Shown: positions 1 through 7,321, counted from the first letter of the stretch. The stretch is 20,220 nucleotides of DNA from JAUYIW01 sp043818555 (GCA_043818555.1 JBDRFP010000027.1:1-20220); one strand, 5' to 3'. The notes: generated from the sequence alone by a model not told the origin. Program-made: numbers and translations.

Positions 1-2
1 TA

Positions 3-425
3 AGATTTCTCTACCAGATTGACTCTAACATTGAAGGCTTTGGCTACGAAAAAGACCCTAGAATAGACGAGATTCTAAGCACCAGAGGAGATAAGCGCTC
101 TGACATTGCTTATGCCATTGACTGCAAGCCGGAACAAGTGAGCTTAACAAAGGATGAGGCGCTTTCAGGGGACATTAAGTTCCACCTGGGCGAGCTGGGC
201 CTCAGTAGCCTCACATCTGCGGAAGGCCTAACCTTGCCGAAGAGCGTGTGCGGGGACCTTGGCCTCAGCGGCCTCACATCTGCGGAAGGCCTCACTTTGC
301 CGGGTAGCGTGGGCGGGAGCCTTTACCTTAGCGGTCTCACATCTGCGGAAGGCCTACGCATCTCGCGTGCATTAAAGGGCAGGGTTATTACAAATATCGA
401 GCTACCAGAGAGTGTGTGGGTGTAG
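3..425 (+). CDS. 3' part of a leucine-rich-like repeat protein (partial)
   Basis: The frame is open to the left edge, so the true start lies outside the window and the GTG at 138 is probably internal. The first 45 or so visible residues form a non-repetitive segment. They are followed by three copies of a 21-residue unit with the core SLTSAEGLTLP and then SVGG, and a degenerate end. In DNA the unit is 63 bp, with copies starting near 198, 261 and 324, and it is almost identical between copies, which suggests recent tandem duplication. Regularly spaced L/I and G suggest a beta-solenoid or LRR-like fold of the kind common in surface or scaffold proteins of CPR bacteria and phages. The function is unknown. 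The stop is TAG at 423-425. Confidence 0.75.
   Translation, partial: RFLYQIDSNIEGFGYEKDPRIDEILSTRGDKRSDIAYAIDCKPEQVSLTKDEALSGDIKFHLGELGLSSLTSAEGLTLPKSVCGDLGLSGLTSAEGLTLPGSVGGSLYLSGLTSAEGLRISRALKGRVITNIELPESVWV
198..354 (+). repeat. 63-bp in-frame tandem repeat, about 2.5 copies
   Basis: Copies begin at 198, 261 and 324. The shared block CTCACATCTGCGGAAGGCC is identical in all three. The period is divisible by three, so copy number can change without a frameshift. Confidence 0.85.
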
Positions 426-587
426 ACGGAGAGCGCGAAGTAGAATATAGAATTTAGTTGTGAGAATTGGTTTGCGTGGTGAGGGCACTCAGAATATAGA
501 ATTTAGTTGCGAGAATTTAGGCGAGAGGCGGAGAGATCCGTCTCTTTTAATCCCTAGTCCCTAATCCCTAGTCCCTTTTGTCATGCG
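426..587. repeat. Intergenic word-like repeats
   Basis: No gene is visible. A stretch reading AGAATATAGAATTTAGTTG and continuing into GAGAATT occurs twice, near 440 and 489. It is followed by a tandem run of TCCCTAGTCCCTAA units near 550-575. This resembles the short-word repeats at other gene boundaries in this window. Confidence 0.6.
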
Positions 588-596
588 TGGTATAAT
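588..596 (+). promoter_or_regulatory. Extended -10 promoter of the TM0106-type nuclease gene
   Basis: TGG followed by a perfect TATAAT (591-596) lies only 6 nt before the ATG at 603. There is no convincing -35 hexamer. Transcription would start about at the ATG, so the mRNA is expected to be leaderless; no Shine-Dalgarno sequence is present. Confidence 0.7.
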
Positions 597-602
597 CAAT
601 GT

Positions 603-1994
603 ATGCTACAAACAATCACAGAACACAGTTTTTACAAGTACATTAAGTGTCCATCCTGGGTAGCTCGCGACGCGCAGGACGAGGATCGTATTCAGGATGC
701 GTTGCTGGAAAAGCTGCAAAACGAAGGGCTTATTCGTGAAAAAGAGCTTGAGCTTTTAGGAAAGCGCGAGTTTGTTGAGGTTGACATGGACGATGTCGAC
801 GAAGCGGCACAGCGTACGCTCGAATTTATGAAGGAAGGCGCGCAGACGATTTACAAAGGCGTCCTGGTTTATGGCAACTGGGTTGGTAGGCCTGACGTGC
901 TGGAGAAGGTTGAAGGTAAGTCTAAGCTTGGCGACTGGTACTATGTGGCGTGCGACATTAAGCGGTCGCGCCATTTGAAGGATGAATACAAGTTTCAGGG
1001 CTCGTTCTATGCTGAGATTTTGCATAAAATCCAGGGCACTAAGCCGGTTAAAGGCTATGTTATGCATCCGGACGGCACAATTGAGTCGTACATGCTGGAG
1101 GAGTTTTATACCGAGTTCATGCTTACGCTTGATTCGATTGAGAGGATTCTTGACGGCGAGGAGGAGTCTCACTTTTTAACAAGCGGCTGCAAACAGTCGC
1201 CTTACTTTAGCGAGTGCAAACTGGAAACGCGCGAGTGCGACGACCTGTCCATAATCAACCGCATCTGGCGGAGCGAAGTTAGCGCGCTTATGGATGCCGG
1301 CATTGGGTCGGTTAGCGGTCTGGCAGACGCGTCGCCTGAAAAGCTTGGAAAAGTGAGTGGCGTAACAATGGATCGTTTGTACTTTTTGCAGCAGCAGGCG
1401 ATTTCGCTTGCGGATAATCAAGTTGTTACTCTTGGAAAGATTGATCTGCCGGAAGAAGACGGCGTTGCGCTGGTTGTGGATATTGAGAGCGATCCTCTGC
1501 GAGATTTGGATTATTTGTTCGGCGTGCTGGTGGTTGGCAACGGCGAAGATGCGTACCATTCGTTTCTTGCGCGTGACGAATCTCAGGCCCGTGATGCCTG
1601 GGAGCAGTTTGTGATGTTTCTGGAGCAATACGAAGGCGCAAACATTTATCATTATGGCTGGTACGAAAACGAGGTGTTTCGTAAATTGTGCGAACGCTTT
1701 GGAGCATCGGACAAAGTAAAAAGGATGTTTGAAGAAAATATGGTTGATTTGATTGTGCGTATGCGTGAAAAGGTAATTTTCCCAACGCCATTTTATTCGC
1801 TCAAAGATGTTGCTAAGTTTTTGGGATTCGCGTGGAGGAGCGAGGAAGCGTCCGGGCTTGACTCGATTTTGTGGTATCAGGACTGGCTGGATCGCGGCAA
1901 CGCTGAGAAGTTGCAGGAAATTGTGGATTATAATGAAGACGATGTCCGCGCGACTTGGTATGTGCGTTGTTGGGCAATGGAGAACGCGGTTTAA
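603..1994 (+). CDS. TM0106-type RecB-like nuclease fused to an RNase H-like exonuclease domain
   Basis: This 463-residue protein fits the TM0106 family of putative RecB nucleases. The N-terminal PD-(D/E)XK region (about 1-190) has an acidic residue in GRPD (D98) and a D-x-K pair (D118, K120). Cys16 together with Cys196, Cys205 and Cys212 has the one-plus-three layout of Cas4/AddB-type iron-sulphur nucleases, so a cluster is plausible. Residues 225-268 look like a helix-hairpin-helix. The C-terminal part is a DEDD-like RNase H fold (YprB type) with D293/E295 in VVDIES and a late YNEDDVRAT motif. It probably acts in DNA repair or degradation; the substrate is not known. The ATG at 603 is chosen because an extended -10 ends 6 nt upstream. 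A cysteine-rich protein gene follows 11 nt after the stop. Confidence 0.88.
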   Translation: MLQTITEHSFYKYIKCPSWVARDAQDEDRIQDALLEKLQNEGLIREKELELLGKREFVEVDMDDVDEAAQRTLEFMKEGAQTIYKGVLVYGNWVGRPDVLEKVEGKSKLGDWYYVACDIKRSRHLKDEYKFQGSFYAEILHKIQGTKPVKGYVMHPDGTIESYMLEEFYTEFMLTLDSIERILDGEEESHFLTSGCKQSPYFSECKLETRECDDLSIINRIWRSEVSALMDAGIGSVSGLADASPEKLGKVSGVTMDRLYFLQQQAISLADNQVVTLGKIDLPEEDGVALVVDIESDPLRDLDYLFGVLVVGNGEDAYHSFLARDESQARDAWEQFVMFLEQYEGANIYHYGWYENEVFRKLCERFGASDKVKRMFEENMVDLIVRMREKVIFPTPFYSLKDVAKFLGFAWRSEEASGLDSILWYQDWLDRGNAEKLQEIVDYNEDDVRATWYVRCWAMENAV

Positions 1995-2005
1995 ATAAAA
2001 AAATT

Positions 2006-2338
2006 ATGACGAACAACACAAAATTTAATTCTTGGCATCTATGGCTACTTGTGGTAGTCATCATTGTAGCCATTGTCCTTGGAATTATGCAGCGCGTGGG
2101 AGAGCCTGCAGCAGATAAGGCCGCGGGACCGGTGGGACTGGATGAGATCACTTGTGGCGACTCTGGTGGCGCCTGGAACGACTGCGGATCGGCGTGCAGA
2201 ATGGAAGATCCGGGCACTCCTTGTATTGATGTTTGCGTTGAATACTGCGAATGTACACACAGTGATGAATGTCCTTATGGCCACCAATGCGGCAATGTTG
2301 TAGAGGACACCGGCGTTTGCTTACCAGGAGGTCACTAA
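2006..2338 (+). CDS. Membrane-anchored cysteine-rich protein, TIL-like
   Basis: This 110-residue protein has a short polar N-terminus, one hydrophobic segment (about residues 10-28, WLLVVVIIVAIVLGI) and an outside domain with ten cysteines in the last 63 residues. The pattern, with CGDSGGAWNDCGSAC early and CECTHSDECPYG later, resembles trypsin-inhibitor-like (TIL) cysteine-rich domains, which usually carry ten cysteines in five disulphides. It could be an anchored protease inhibitor or a binding module; this is inference from spacing only. The ATG at 2006 is preferred over an upstream in-frame start at 1955 that would overlap the nuclease gene. An anchored C39 peptidase gene follows, so both may act on the outside. 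Confidence 0.75.
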   Translation: MTNNTKFNSWHLWLLVVVIIVAIVLGIMQRVGEPAADKAAGPVGLDEITCGDSGGAWNDCGSACRMEDPGTPCIDVCVEYCECTHSDECPYGHQCGNVVEDTGVCLPGGH

Positions 2339-2384
2339 CCGCAATCGACTACTTTCTACTTACTACTTACTCTCGCTTCCCGAC

Positions 2385-3218
2385 ATGTTCAAAATCGCTC
2401 TAAAAATCGCAATTGTAGCGCTCGTTGCTTACGGAGCTTACTTTTATTTTATTGAATATTATGAAACTCCAGATGATGTGCCGGAGGTGAGTTATGAAGA
2501 GGTTATTGCTGAGGACGAGGAGGTTAGTGCGGGAAGCGAAGAGGTTATCGCTGAGGACGAGGAGGTTGGTGCGGGAAGCGAAGAGGTTATCGAGGAACTA
2601 GGAGAAGAGATCGGGGACGAGACCCTTGAAACTTTTGAAACTTCGTTCCCCGACGAATTCAACCTAGCCGTACCGTTTACATCGCAGGCGCCACATGCGG
2701 ACTGGGGCTTGCCTTATCAGGAAGCGTGCGAAGAAGCCTCGGCTTTCATGGTCTCGCTTTATTACAAAGGGGAGCCGGCTGGGCAGATTAATGCGGATGT
2801 AGCGGACGCTGGAATACTCGAAGCAATAGAATTTGAAAATGATTATCTGGGGTTCTACTTAGACACCACCGCGGCTGAAACTGCTGATTTCATCGATATG
2901 TTTTATGGCTTATCGACGACCGTGATTGATAACCCAACTGTTGAACAAATCAAGGCCGAAATTGCCGCTGGACGACCTGTGATTGTTCCTGCCGCCGGGC
3001 GCGAACTTGGGAATCCGAATTTTTCTGGAGCCGGACCGTTGTATCACATGTTTGTAATCAAAGGCTACACAAAAGATAGGTTCATCACTAACGATCCGGG
3101 AACTCGAAATGGGGAGAGCTATGTGTACGACATTGATGTGATTATGGACGCAATGGGGGATTGGAACAATGGCGATCCTGCCAACGGGGCTAAGCGGATA
3201 ATACTAGTCGCTCCTTAA
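2385..3218 (+). CDS. Membrane-anchored C39-family (PF13529-like) cysteine peptidase
   Basis: This 277-residue protein has an N-terminal membrane anchor (about residues 3-23), a very acidic linker (about 30-90) and a papain-like C39_2 domain (about 93-277). Expected catalytic residues are visible: Gln101 in TSQAPHADW, Cys115 in YQEACEEAS, His221 in LYHMFVIKGY and Asp237 in ITNDPGT. The linker contains a 42-bp (14-residue) tandem repeat and ends in an ETLETFETS run made of the TTTGAAAC word found elsewhere in the window. The protein probably cleaves peptides or cell-wall-linked substrates outside the cell; the specificity is unknown. No Shine-Dalgarno sequence is seen before the ATG. Confidence 0.85.
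   Translation: MFKIALKIAIVALVAYGAYFYFIEYYETPDDVPEVSYEEVIAEDEEVSAGSEEVIAEDEEVGAGSEEVIEELGEEIGDETLETFETSFPDEFNLAVPFTSQAPHADWGLPYQEACEEASAFMVSLYYKGEPAGQINADVADAGILEAIEFENDYLGFYLDTTAAETADFIDMFYGLSTTVIDNPTVEQIKAEIAAGRPVIVPAAGRELGNPNFSGAGPLYHMFVIKGYTKDRFITNDPGTRNGESYVYDIDVIMDAMGDWNNGDPANGAKRIILVAP
2496..2590 (+). repeat. 42-bp tandem repeat in the acidic linker of the C39 peptidase
   Basis: Copies start at 2496, 2538 and 2580 (the last partial) and encode EEVIAEDEEVSAGS-like units. The copies differ at very few bases, so they are probably a recent slippage product. Confidence 0.85.
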
Positions 3219-3256
3219 ATACTAAATTAGAAATCCTAATCCTAAATAATTTTCGT

Positions 3257-3643
3257 GTGGCTCAAAATCAAAGTCCAAAGCCGCCCTACGATCTTGAAGA
3301 GCGAACCTTGAAGTTTTCACAAGATGCGCTAGCATTTACCAAGAGTCTGCCCAGGACAATGATCAACTTGGAGCTGATCAAGCAGCTAATTCGATCGTCG
3401 ACCTCTGTTGGGGCTAATTACATTGAGGCAAATGAGGCCTTGGGGAAAAAGGATTTTCTTTATCGAGCTAGGATTGCTCGTAAAGAAGCAAAAGAGACAC
3501 GATACTGGTTGCGATTGATTGAAGTAGGTTTGGAAAATGAGGAGGAAAGGGAAAGGTTATACCAAGAGGTCACAGAGATCATGAAGATATTAGGTTCAAT
3601 AATAGTGAAAAGGGAAAGAAAGAGCGAAAAGCTTAAAAGTTAA
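3257..3643 (+). CDS. Four-helix-bundle protein (23S rRNA intervening-sequence protein family)
   Basis: The 128-residue protein matches the four-helix-bundle family PF05635/TIGR02436, with the typical blocks DLEERTLKFS, LIRSSTSVGANYIEA, ALGKKDFLYRARIARKEAKET and TRYWLRLIE. It is mostly helical and basic. Members were first noted inside 23S rRNA intervening sequences and include the Avd protein of diversity-generating retroelements. Most free-standing CPR copies have no known role, and no reverse transcriptase or rRNA is seen nearby. The start is a GTG at 3257 without a Shine-Dalgarno sequence. Confidence 0.85.
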   Translation: MAQNQSPKPPYDLEERTLKFSQDALAFTKSLPRTMINLELIKQLIRSSTSVGANYIEANEALGKKDFLYRARIARKEAKETRYWLRLIEVGLENEEERERLYQEVTEIMKILGSIIVKRERKSEKLKS

Positions 3644-3695
3644 AATTTTGAATTTATTTAGGATTTTGAGATTAGGATTTAGAGTTTAAACAAGT
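3644..3695. repeat. AT-rich word-like spacer
   Basis: This short spacer is built from words such as TTTAGGATTTTGAGATTAGG, the same vocabulary as 3219-3250 and 8042-8136. No promoter consensus stands out. Confidence 0.4.
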
Positions 3696-4157
3696 ATGGA
3701 AATTTTTATCGGCACAGCACTTGGAGTCTTAATAGCCTTCCTGCTTTCAGTTCCAGCCATAATCCTCGACACGGCACGGCGCGTGCAGAATCTTCCGCTG
3801 CTCATAGACGTCCACGCTTGGCGCGGGCGCAAGCTCACCCCGGGCGAGATTTTTGCGCTCGGCTTACTGCTCCAGCTAATCATCGGCGGGCTCTACGGAC
3901 TTTTTTACACTTTGTTTGCAAGCAGGGACTGGCTGTTTATTACCAACGCTCCGTACACAATTCATTCGATGCTGATTTTTGCCGTTTGTTCATGGGTCGC
4001 GCTCGGCGTGGTCGGATTGCCAATCATCGGCCTCGGCCTATTTGGTTGCAAAGAGGGAAATACTGTCTGGGCCGAGACTTTGGTGAGTTTATTGTTTGTT
4101 GGTGGTATTTTGTGGATGTTCATACAGTTCTACCAGCCGTTTTACTTTTTGGGCTAG
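3696..4157 (+). CDS. Small multi-pass membrane protein of unknown function
   Basis: The 153-residue protein has about four hydrophobic segments: near residues 3-24, 49-70, 84-112 and 125-150. A polar loop (about 25-48) reads ARRVQNLPLLIDVHAWRGRK. I do not recognise the family. The ATG at 3696 is the first in frame and follows an AT-rich repeat spacer. The downstream side is a repeat tract and then the promoter of the 730-nt RNA. Confidence 0.7.
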   Translation: MEIFIGTALGVLIAFLLSVPAIILDTARRVQNLPLLIDVHAWRGRKLTPGEIFALGLLLQLIIGGLYGLFYTLFASRDWLFITNAPYTIHSMLIFAVCSWVALGVVGLPIIGLGLFGCKEGNTVWAETLVSLLFVGGILWMFIQFYQPFYFLG

Positions 4158-4165
4158 TAGCTCGT

Positions 4166-4209
4166 AGGTTTCAGAGGTTTCAAAGGTCGCAAAGGTTTCA
4201 AAGGTTCGG
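4166..4209. repeat. Tandem GGTTTCAAA nonamer tract
   Basis: The bases read GGTTTCAGAGGTTTCAAAGG and continue as a run of 9-bp units. Their reverse complement (CCTTTGAAA) is the same word that is repeated in frame inside xseA (6041-6077) and the C39 peptidase gene (2623-2645). Confidence 0.75.
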
Positions 4210-4286
4210 TTTACGATTTGAGAAAATTAGCTAATTTTAGCTATTTTTTGTTTTACATCAATATTTCTGTAGTTCTGTAGCATATC

Positions 4287-4315
4287 TTGACAAATCGCCC
4301 TAATTATGCTATAGT
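4287..4315 (+). promoter_or_regulatory. Strong promoter of the 730-nt RNA unit
   Basis: TTGACA (4287-4292), a 17-bp spacer and TATAGT (4310-4315), with a TGC extension at 4307-4309. This is one of the best promoters in the window, and no credible coding gene follows it for almost 1.2 kb. Confidence 0.85.
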
Positions 4316-4321
4316 ACTAAT

Positions 4322-5048
4322 CCTTGGTGAGCGTGATTCTACGACACCACGGCAGCTCGGGCCACTTAGGTGGTCATGGGCGTCACCTGCCGGAACACCG
4401 GACAACAAGGGCGGAAGCTCCCGGTGTGGGAAAGTGAAAAGCGCAGGTGTCTAGAGCTAGAGGTAAAGGGTTGTGTTTTGCCAACACGATTCAGAATAAG
4501 GCGTATCGCGCGCCGAAAGCTTAGCCTCGAATTCTAGAGCTCGGTTGTGCGAAAGCGGAAGCACGGCACGGGCAAGGCAAATACTGATCAGCAGACCGAG
4601 TATAGATCTGCCAATTTGGCAGGCGCTTGGAATGTATCGTCATTCGGTAATGCCGAAGATGGAGGATGACGAAAAAGATGTTAGGGGTGTTGCCACTTGC
4701 GACGCCCAGTGCACAAAGCATCTTGGATCAGCGCGACAAGGGAGTGCTCAGCTTCCTTCCTCAGGATTGCATCCTGAAGTAAAACAAGGTGATCGCGGAT
4801 ATGCGTACGCGCACGACGACTCGGACATCACTCCGGTGATGACTGCGACGGCGGCGACTAAATCCCGCGTGCATACGCCGGGTCTCTGTGGATCGCCTCG
4901 TGCGATCCTGACCCCGCGACAGCCAAGCCATTCGCACGGCTATATGCGTGCGAATCTGAGAAGTGGTCCTTGAGCCCATCAAAGCCTGCTCGAGTTGCCC
5001 GCCTCGCCCCCTTGTCAGTCTTCGGACCGGCAGGGGGGTGCTTTTTTT
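4322..5048 (+). ncRNA. Candidate large structured RNA, about 730 nt, family not recognised
   Basis: This stretch lies between a near-consensus promoter and a strong terminator. It contains no open frame with a ribosome binding site or plausible protein. It is dense in exact complementary stems. Examples are 4343-4348/4446-4451, 4350-4355/4387-4392, 4396-4401/4421-4426, 4450-4455/4533-4538 with 4460-4463/4525-4528, 4608-4613/4617-4622, 4637-4643/4666-4672, 4685-4693/4699-4707, 4761-4766/4772-4777, 4826-4831/4836-4841, 4890-4896/4902-4908 and 4930-4938/4947-4955. The 5' stems form a consistent multibranch domain closed by GACACC/GGTGTC. I do not see the signatures of tmRNA, RNase P RNA, SRP RNA or a group II domain V. 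Size and layout recall the large ornate RNA classes (GOLLD, ROOL, OLE), but I cannot match any of them by eye. Confidence 0.7.
5006..5048 (+). terminator. Intrinsic terminator of the 730-nt RNA
   Basis: CCCCCTTGTCAGTC, a UUCG loop and GACCGGCAGGGGG form a long GC-rich hairpin, followed after TGC by seven T. It is a textbook rho-independent terminator. Confidence 0.9.
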
Positions 5049-5475
5049 GTGATTCGTTACAGATTTACAGATTATACGGAAATACGGAATGTAGGAGCGA
5101 GGTTTTGGGTTTTATGTTGTTTGGTTCTCTTCGGCCTCCACGCCAAATCTTCACGGCGACGGGGAACCCATGTCTTACAAATTCTGTTGAACAACCCTCA
5201 AGGTTGCTGCAACCTTGAGGGTTTATGAGCGGAATTTGTCTAGACATGGGCGGAGCCTAAGCAAAGAGATTTGGCGTAGGCCGGCTGTGTAGAAGTGCTG
5301 CCGGCCGTATGGGGTGAAACCGAAACATACTTTCTTTTCTTCACTTTTCTTTGGACGAGCAAAGAAAAGTGGACTGGGGGTCTGGGGTGGCAGCCCACCC
5401 CAGGGGCAGAACGAAAGGATTTCTCACATACATTCGAAATGGTGAGTGTGAGCCTAGGATGACAGGGGGTGGGTT
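5049..5475. repeat. Cluster of palindromic interspersed repeats, no gene
   Basis: About 430 bp without a credible gene. In order it holds: (1) an ACAGATTTACAGATTATACGG word tract (5056-5096); (2) a nested 150-bp inverted repeat (about 5137-5283) with pairs CGCCAAATC/GATTTGGCG, CCCATGTC/GACATGGG, CAAATTC/GAATTTG and a perfect 12-bp CCCTCAAGGTTG/CAACCTTGAGGG at the tip; (3) GGCCGGC/GCCGGCC around 5280-5308; (4) CACTTTTCTTTG/CAAAGAAAAGTG around 5342-5371; (5) CTGGGGTGG/CCACCCCAG around 5381-5402; (6) CTCACA/TGTGAG around 5424-5453. Items 4-6 resemble palindromes that are common between genes in many bacteria, to my recollection. Confidence 0.75.
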
Positions 5476-5477
5476 TG

Positions 5478-5486
5478 TGTTATAAT
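5478..5486 (+). promoter_or_regulatory. Extended -10 promoter of xseA
   Basis: TGT followed by TATAAT (5481-5486), with the ATG 7 nt further on. The mRNA would be leaderless; no Shine-Dalgarno sequence is present. Confidence 0.7.
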
Positions 5487-5493
5487 TCCATCA

Positions 5494-6741
5494 ATGCCCA
5501 AAACCCTAACAGTCGCAGACTACTTAAAACTCATAAACGACACCCTCGCTTTAATTCCTGGCGAGGAAATTTTGGTTGTGGGCGAGATTACAGACTATCG
5601 AGTTTCGCAGAGTAAATGGTTGAATTTTGACTTGAAAGATGAAGAAGAGGACGCAAAAATAAGCTGCTTTGCGACTTCGTTCAAAATCAAAATGCCACTT
5701 GAAAATGGCATGAAGATTCAGGTTTCCGGTTATCCAAAGATATACGAACGGTTTGGCAAATTTTCGCTGAATGTGCAAACGGTCGAATTAGTCGGCGAGG
5801 GAGCTTTAGCTCGAGCTTATGAACTTCTTAAAAAGAAACTTTCTGATGAGGGCTTGTTTGATCTTGGTCGGAAGCGGTCGTTAGTGCGATTTCCGCAAAA
5901 GATCGGCCTAATAACTTCAAGCGACGCAGCCGCGTACGGTGACTTTTTGAGGATTTTGAATAATCGCTGGGGCGGAGTTGAAATTGTTCACGCAGATGTG
6001 CATGTGCAGGGTCAGCACGCTGTGCATGAGATACTCGCAGCCTTTGAAACCTTTGAAACACTTGAAACCTCTGAAGCCCCCGACGTTCTCGTCCTAACTC
6101 GTGGCGGTGGCAGTCTAGAAGACCTGCACGCCTTCAATGACGAACAAGTCGCTCGCGCAGTGTTCGGGTCGTCAATCCCGGTTGTAGTGGGAGTTGGGCA
6201 CGAACGCGACGAGTCGCTCTGTGATTTCGTCGCAGACATAAGGGCATCGACGCCAAGCAATGCGGCCGAGATTGTGGTGCCGGATCGTCGCGAGGTGATT
6301 CGCGAAATTGAAATGAGCACCAATAGAATCGGGGAGGTAATAAACATCGAGATAGAGCGCCACACACGTCGAGTCGATCATTCTGTAAGCGTGCTAGATA
6401 GGTTTATTGAGCGCAAAGTTCGCGACCTAGAGTCGACCATAAAGCAATTTGGCCACGCGTTCGACAGATATCGGCTAAGCTTGGTTGCTACCAGACAACA
6501 TATTGAAAGAAACGAAGAGATGATCCGGTTGTCATTCACAAGCGCGTTTAATAGGATTAAGCAGAAGACAATGTCGACGATTAGATTATTTGAAAGTTTT
6601 GATGTTGCGCGCGTGCTCGATAGAGGATTTAGCATTGTTCGTCGAGGGGGCAAGATCATCAGCGATGCTTCAATCCTTGCTACGGGCGACACAATCAAGG
6701 TACAATTGAGCCGTGGCAGTGTTGACGCAGAAGTAAAATAA
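5494..6741 (+). CDS. xseA: Exodeoxyribonuclease VII large subunit
   Basis: The 415-residue protein has the family layout. An N-terminal OB fold (about 5-100) contains the ILVVGEITDYRVSQSKWLNFDLKDE block, and the catalytic domain (about 115-320) has the signatures KIGLITSSDAAAYGDF, LTRGGGSLEDLHAFNDE, VVVGVGHERDESLCDFVAD and RASTPSNAAE. A coiled coil follows, then a C-terminal segment with DRGFSIVRRGGKII. With XseB it degrades single-stranded DNA to oligonucleotides. A loop at residues 183-195 carries an unusual FETFETLETSE run encoded by a 9-bp repeat, placed between a helix and the strand leading to the GGGS motif. The gene heads an operon; the next gene begins 1 nt after the stop. Confidence 0.95.
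   Translation: MPKTLTVADYLKLINDTLALIPGEEILVVGEITDYRVSQSKWLNFDLKDEEEDAKISCFATSFKIKMPLENGMKIQVSGYPKIYERFGKFSLNVQTVELVGEGALARAYELLKKKLSDEGLFDLGRKRSLVRFPQKIGLITSSDAAAYGDFLRILNNRWGGVEIVHADVHVQGQHAVHEILAAFETFETLETSEAPDVLVLTRGGGSLEDLHAFNDEQVARAVFGSSIPVVVGVGHERDESLCDFVADIRASTPSNAAEIVVPDRREVIREIEMSTNRIGEVINIEIERHTRRVDHSVSVLDRFIERKVRDLESTIKQFGHAFDRYRLSLVATRQHIERNEEMIRLSFTSAFNRIKQKTMSTIRLFESFDVARVLDRGFSIVRRGGKIISDASILATGDTIKVQLSRGSVDAEVK
6041..6077 (+). repeat. In-frame TTTGAAACC nonamer tract inside xseA
   Basis: The tract CCTTTGAAACCTTTGAAAC continues with two diverged units and encodes FETFETLETSE. It is the reverse complement of the intergenic tract at 4166-4209. The 9-bp period preserves the frame. 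Confidence 0.8.
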
Positions 6742-6742
6742 C

Positions 6743-7321
6743 ATGAACAAAGCTCAAAAATTGAAAATCAAAAAATACTTCCCGATGATTCTATTTTTCA
6801 TCGTATGTTTTTTAGCAAGTAATGTGGTTGGGATCGAGAGAGGCCCCTGTGCAAGCTCGCCTTGTGGAGATTTTGCGGTTAACCAGAGTCAGCTAGTTAC
6901 CGAAGAACCAGTTTACGATGCTTTTATTGATTCAGTTAGCAATCCATTCGTTGCCCCAGCTTCTCTTTTGTTGTCAGTTTTGCCCTTGGATAAGACAGAA
7001 ATCGAGTTTTGGGGATTTGTTAACCAGCGTTTTGATTTGGATGATGCGGAAGGCGTTGATAGGATTGCAATGCAAGAAAATGATATTTTTTGGATGCCCA
7101 TACTTTATGTACTATTTAAGATAATAGTTCTGTTGAGTATTGCGTGGTGGTACCTTGTGTGGGCGCTGATGAAAAGATCAACTATATTGTCAATTATTGT
7201 GTGGACTGCGTTGGTCGCGGCTCTATTGGCCAATGGTCTCAACCTTTTCGTCATGGAGGACACGGGCGCGTATACATACACGTGGAGGTATTTAACAGGC
7301 CAAATTGAAGTAATTGAATAG
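6743..7321 (+). CDS. Membrane protein of unknown function inside the xseA-xseB operon
   Basis: The 192-residue protein has an N-terminal hydrophobic segment (about 12-30, likely a signal anchor), an outside region of about 80 residues with two cysteines in CASSPC, and two or three hydrophobic segments near the C-terminus (about 112-137 and 145-166). I do not recognise the family. It starts 1 nt after the xseA stop, and the NUDIX gene starts 1 nt after its own stop, so the genes are almost certainly co-transcribed and perhaps translationally coupled. Confidence 0.75.
   Translation: MNKAQKLKIKKYFPMILFFIVCFLASNVVGIERGPCASSPCGDFAVNQSQLVTEEPVYDAFIDSVSNPFVAPASLLLSVLPLDKTEIEFWGFVNQRFDLDDAEGVDRIAMQENDIFWMPILYVLFKIIVLLSIAWWYLVWALMKRSTILSIIVWTALVAALLANGLNLFVMEDTGAYTYTWRYLTGQIEVIE

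Noticed and set aside
198..354. 63-bp repeats as a CRISPR array
   Set aside because: The repeats are contiguous, coding, in frame and have no unique spacers.
756..1791. Long minus-strand frames within the nuclease gene
   Set aside because: Shadows of a gene with clear domain motifs.
4322..5048. tmRNA, RNase P RNA, SRP RNA or group II intron identity for the large RNA
   Set aside because: I looked for the tag/CCA end of tmRNA, the GAGGAAAGUCC/ACAGAA pair of RNase P, the SRP tetraloop region and a domain V; none is convincing.
4545..5228. Reading frames of 73-142 residues across the 730-nt RNA and its terminator (for example 4545-4973, 4970-5218 and 4995-5228 on the plus strand)
   Set aside because: No ribosome binding sites, no recognisable protein character, and they run through strong hairpins and the intrinsic terminator. 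They look like chance frames.
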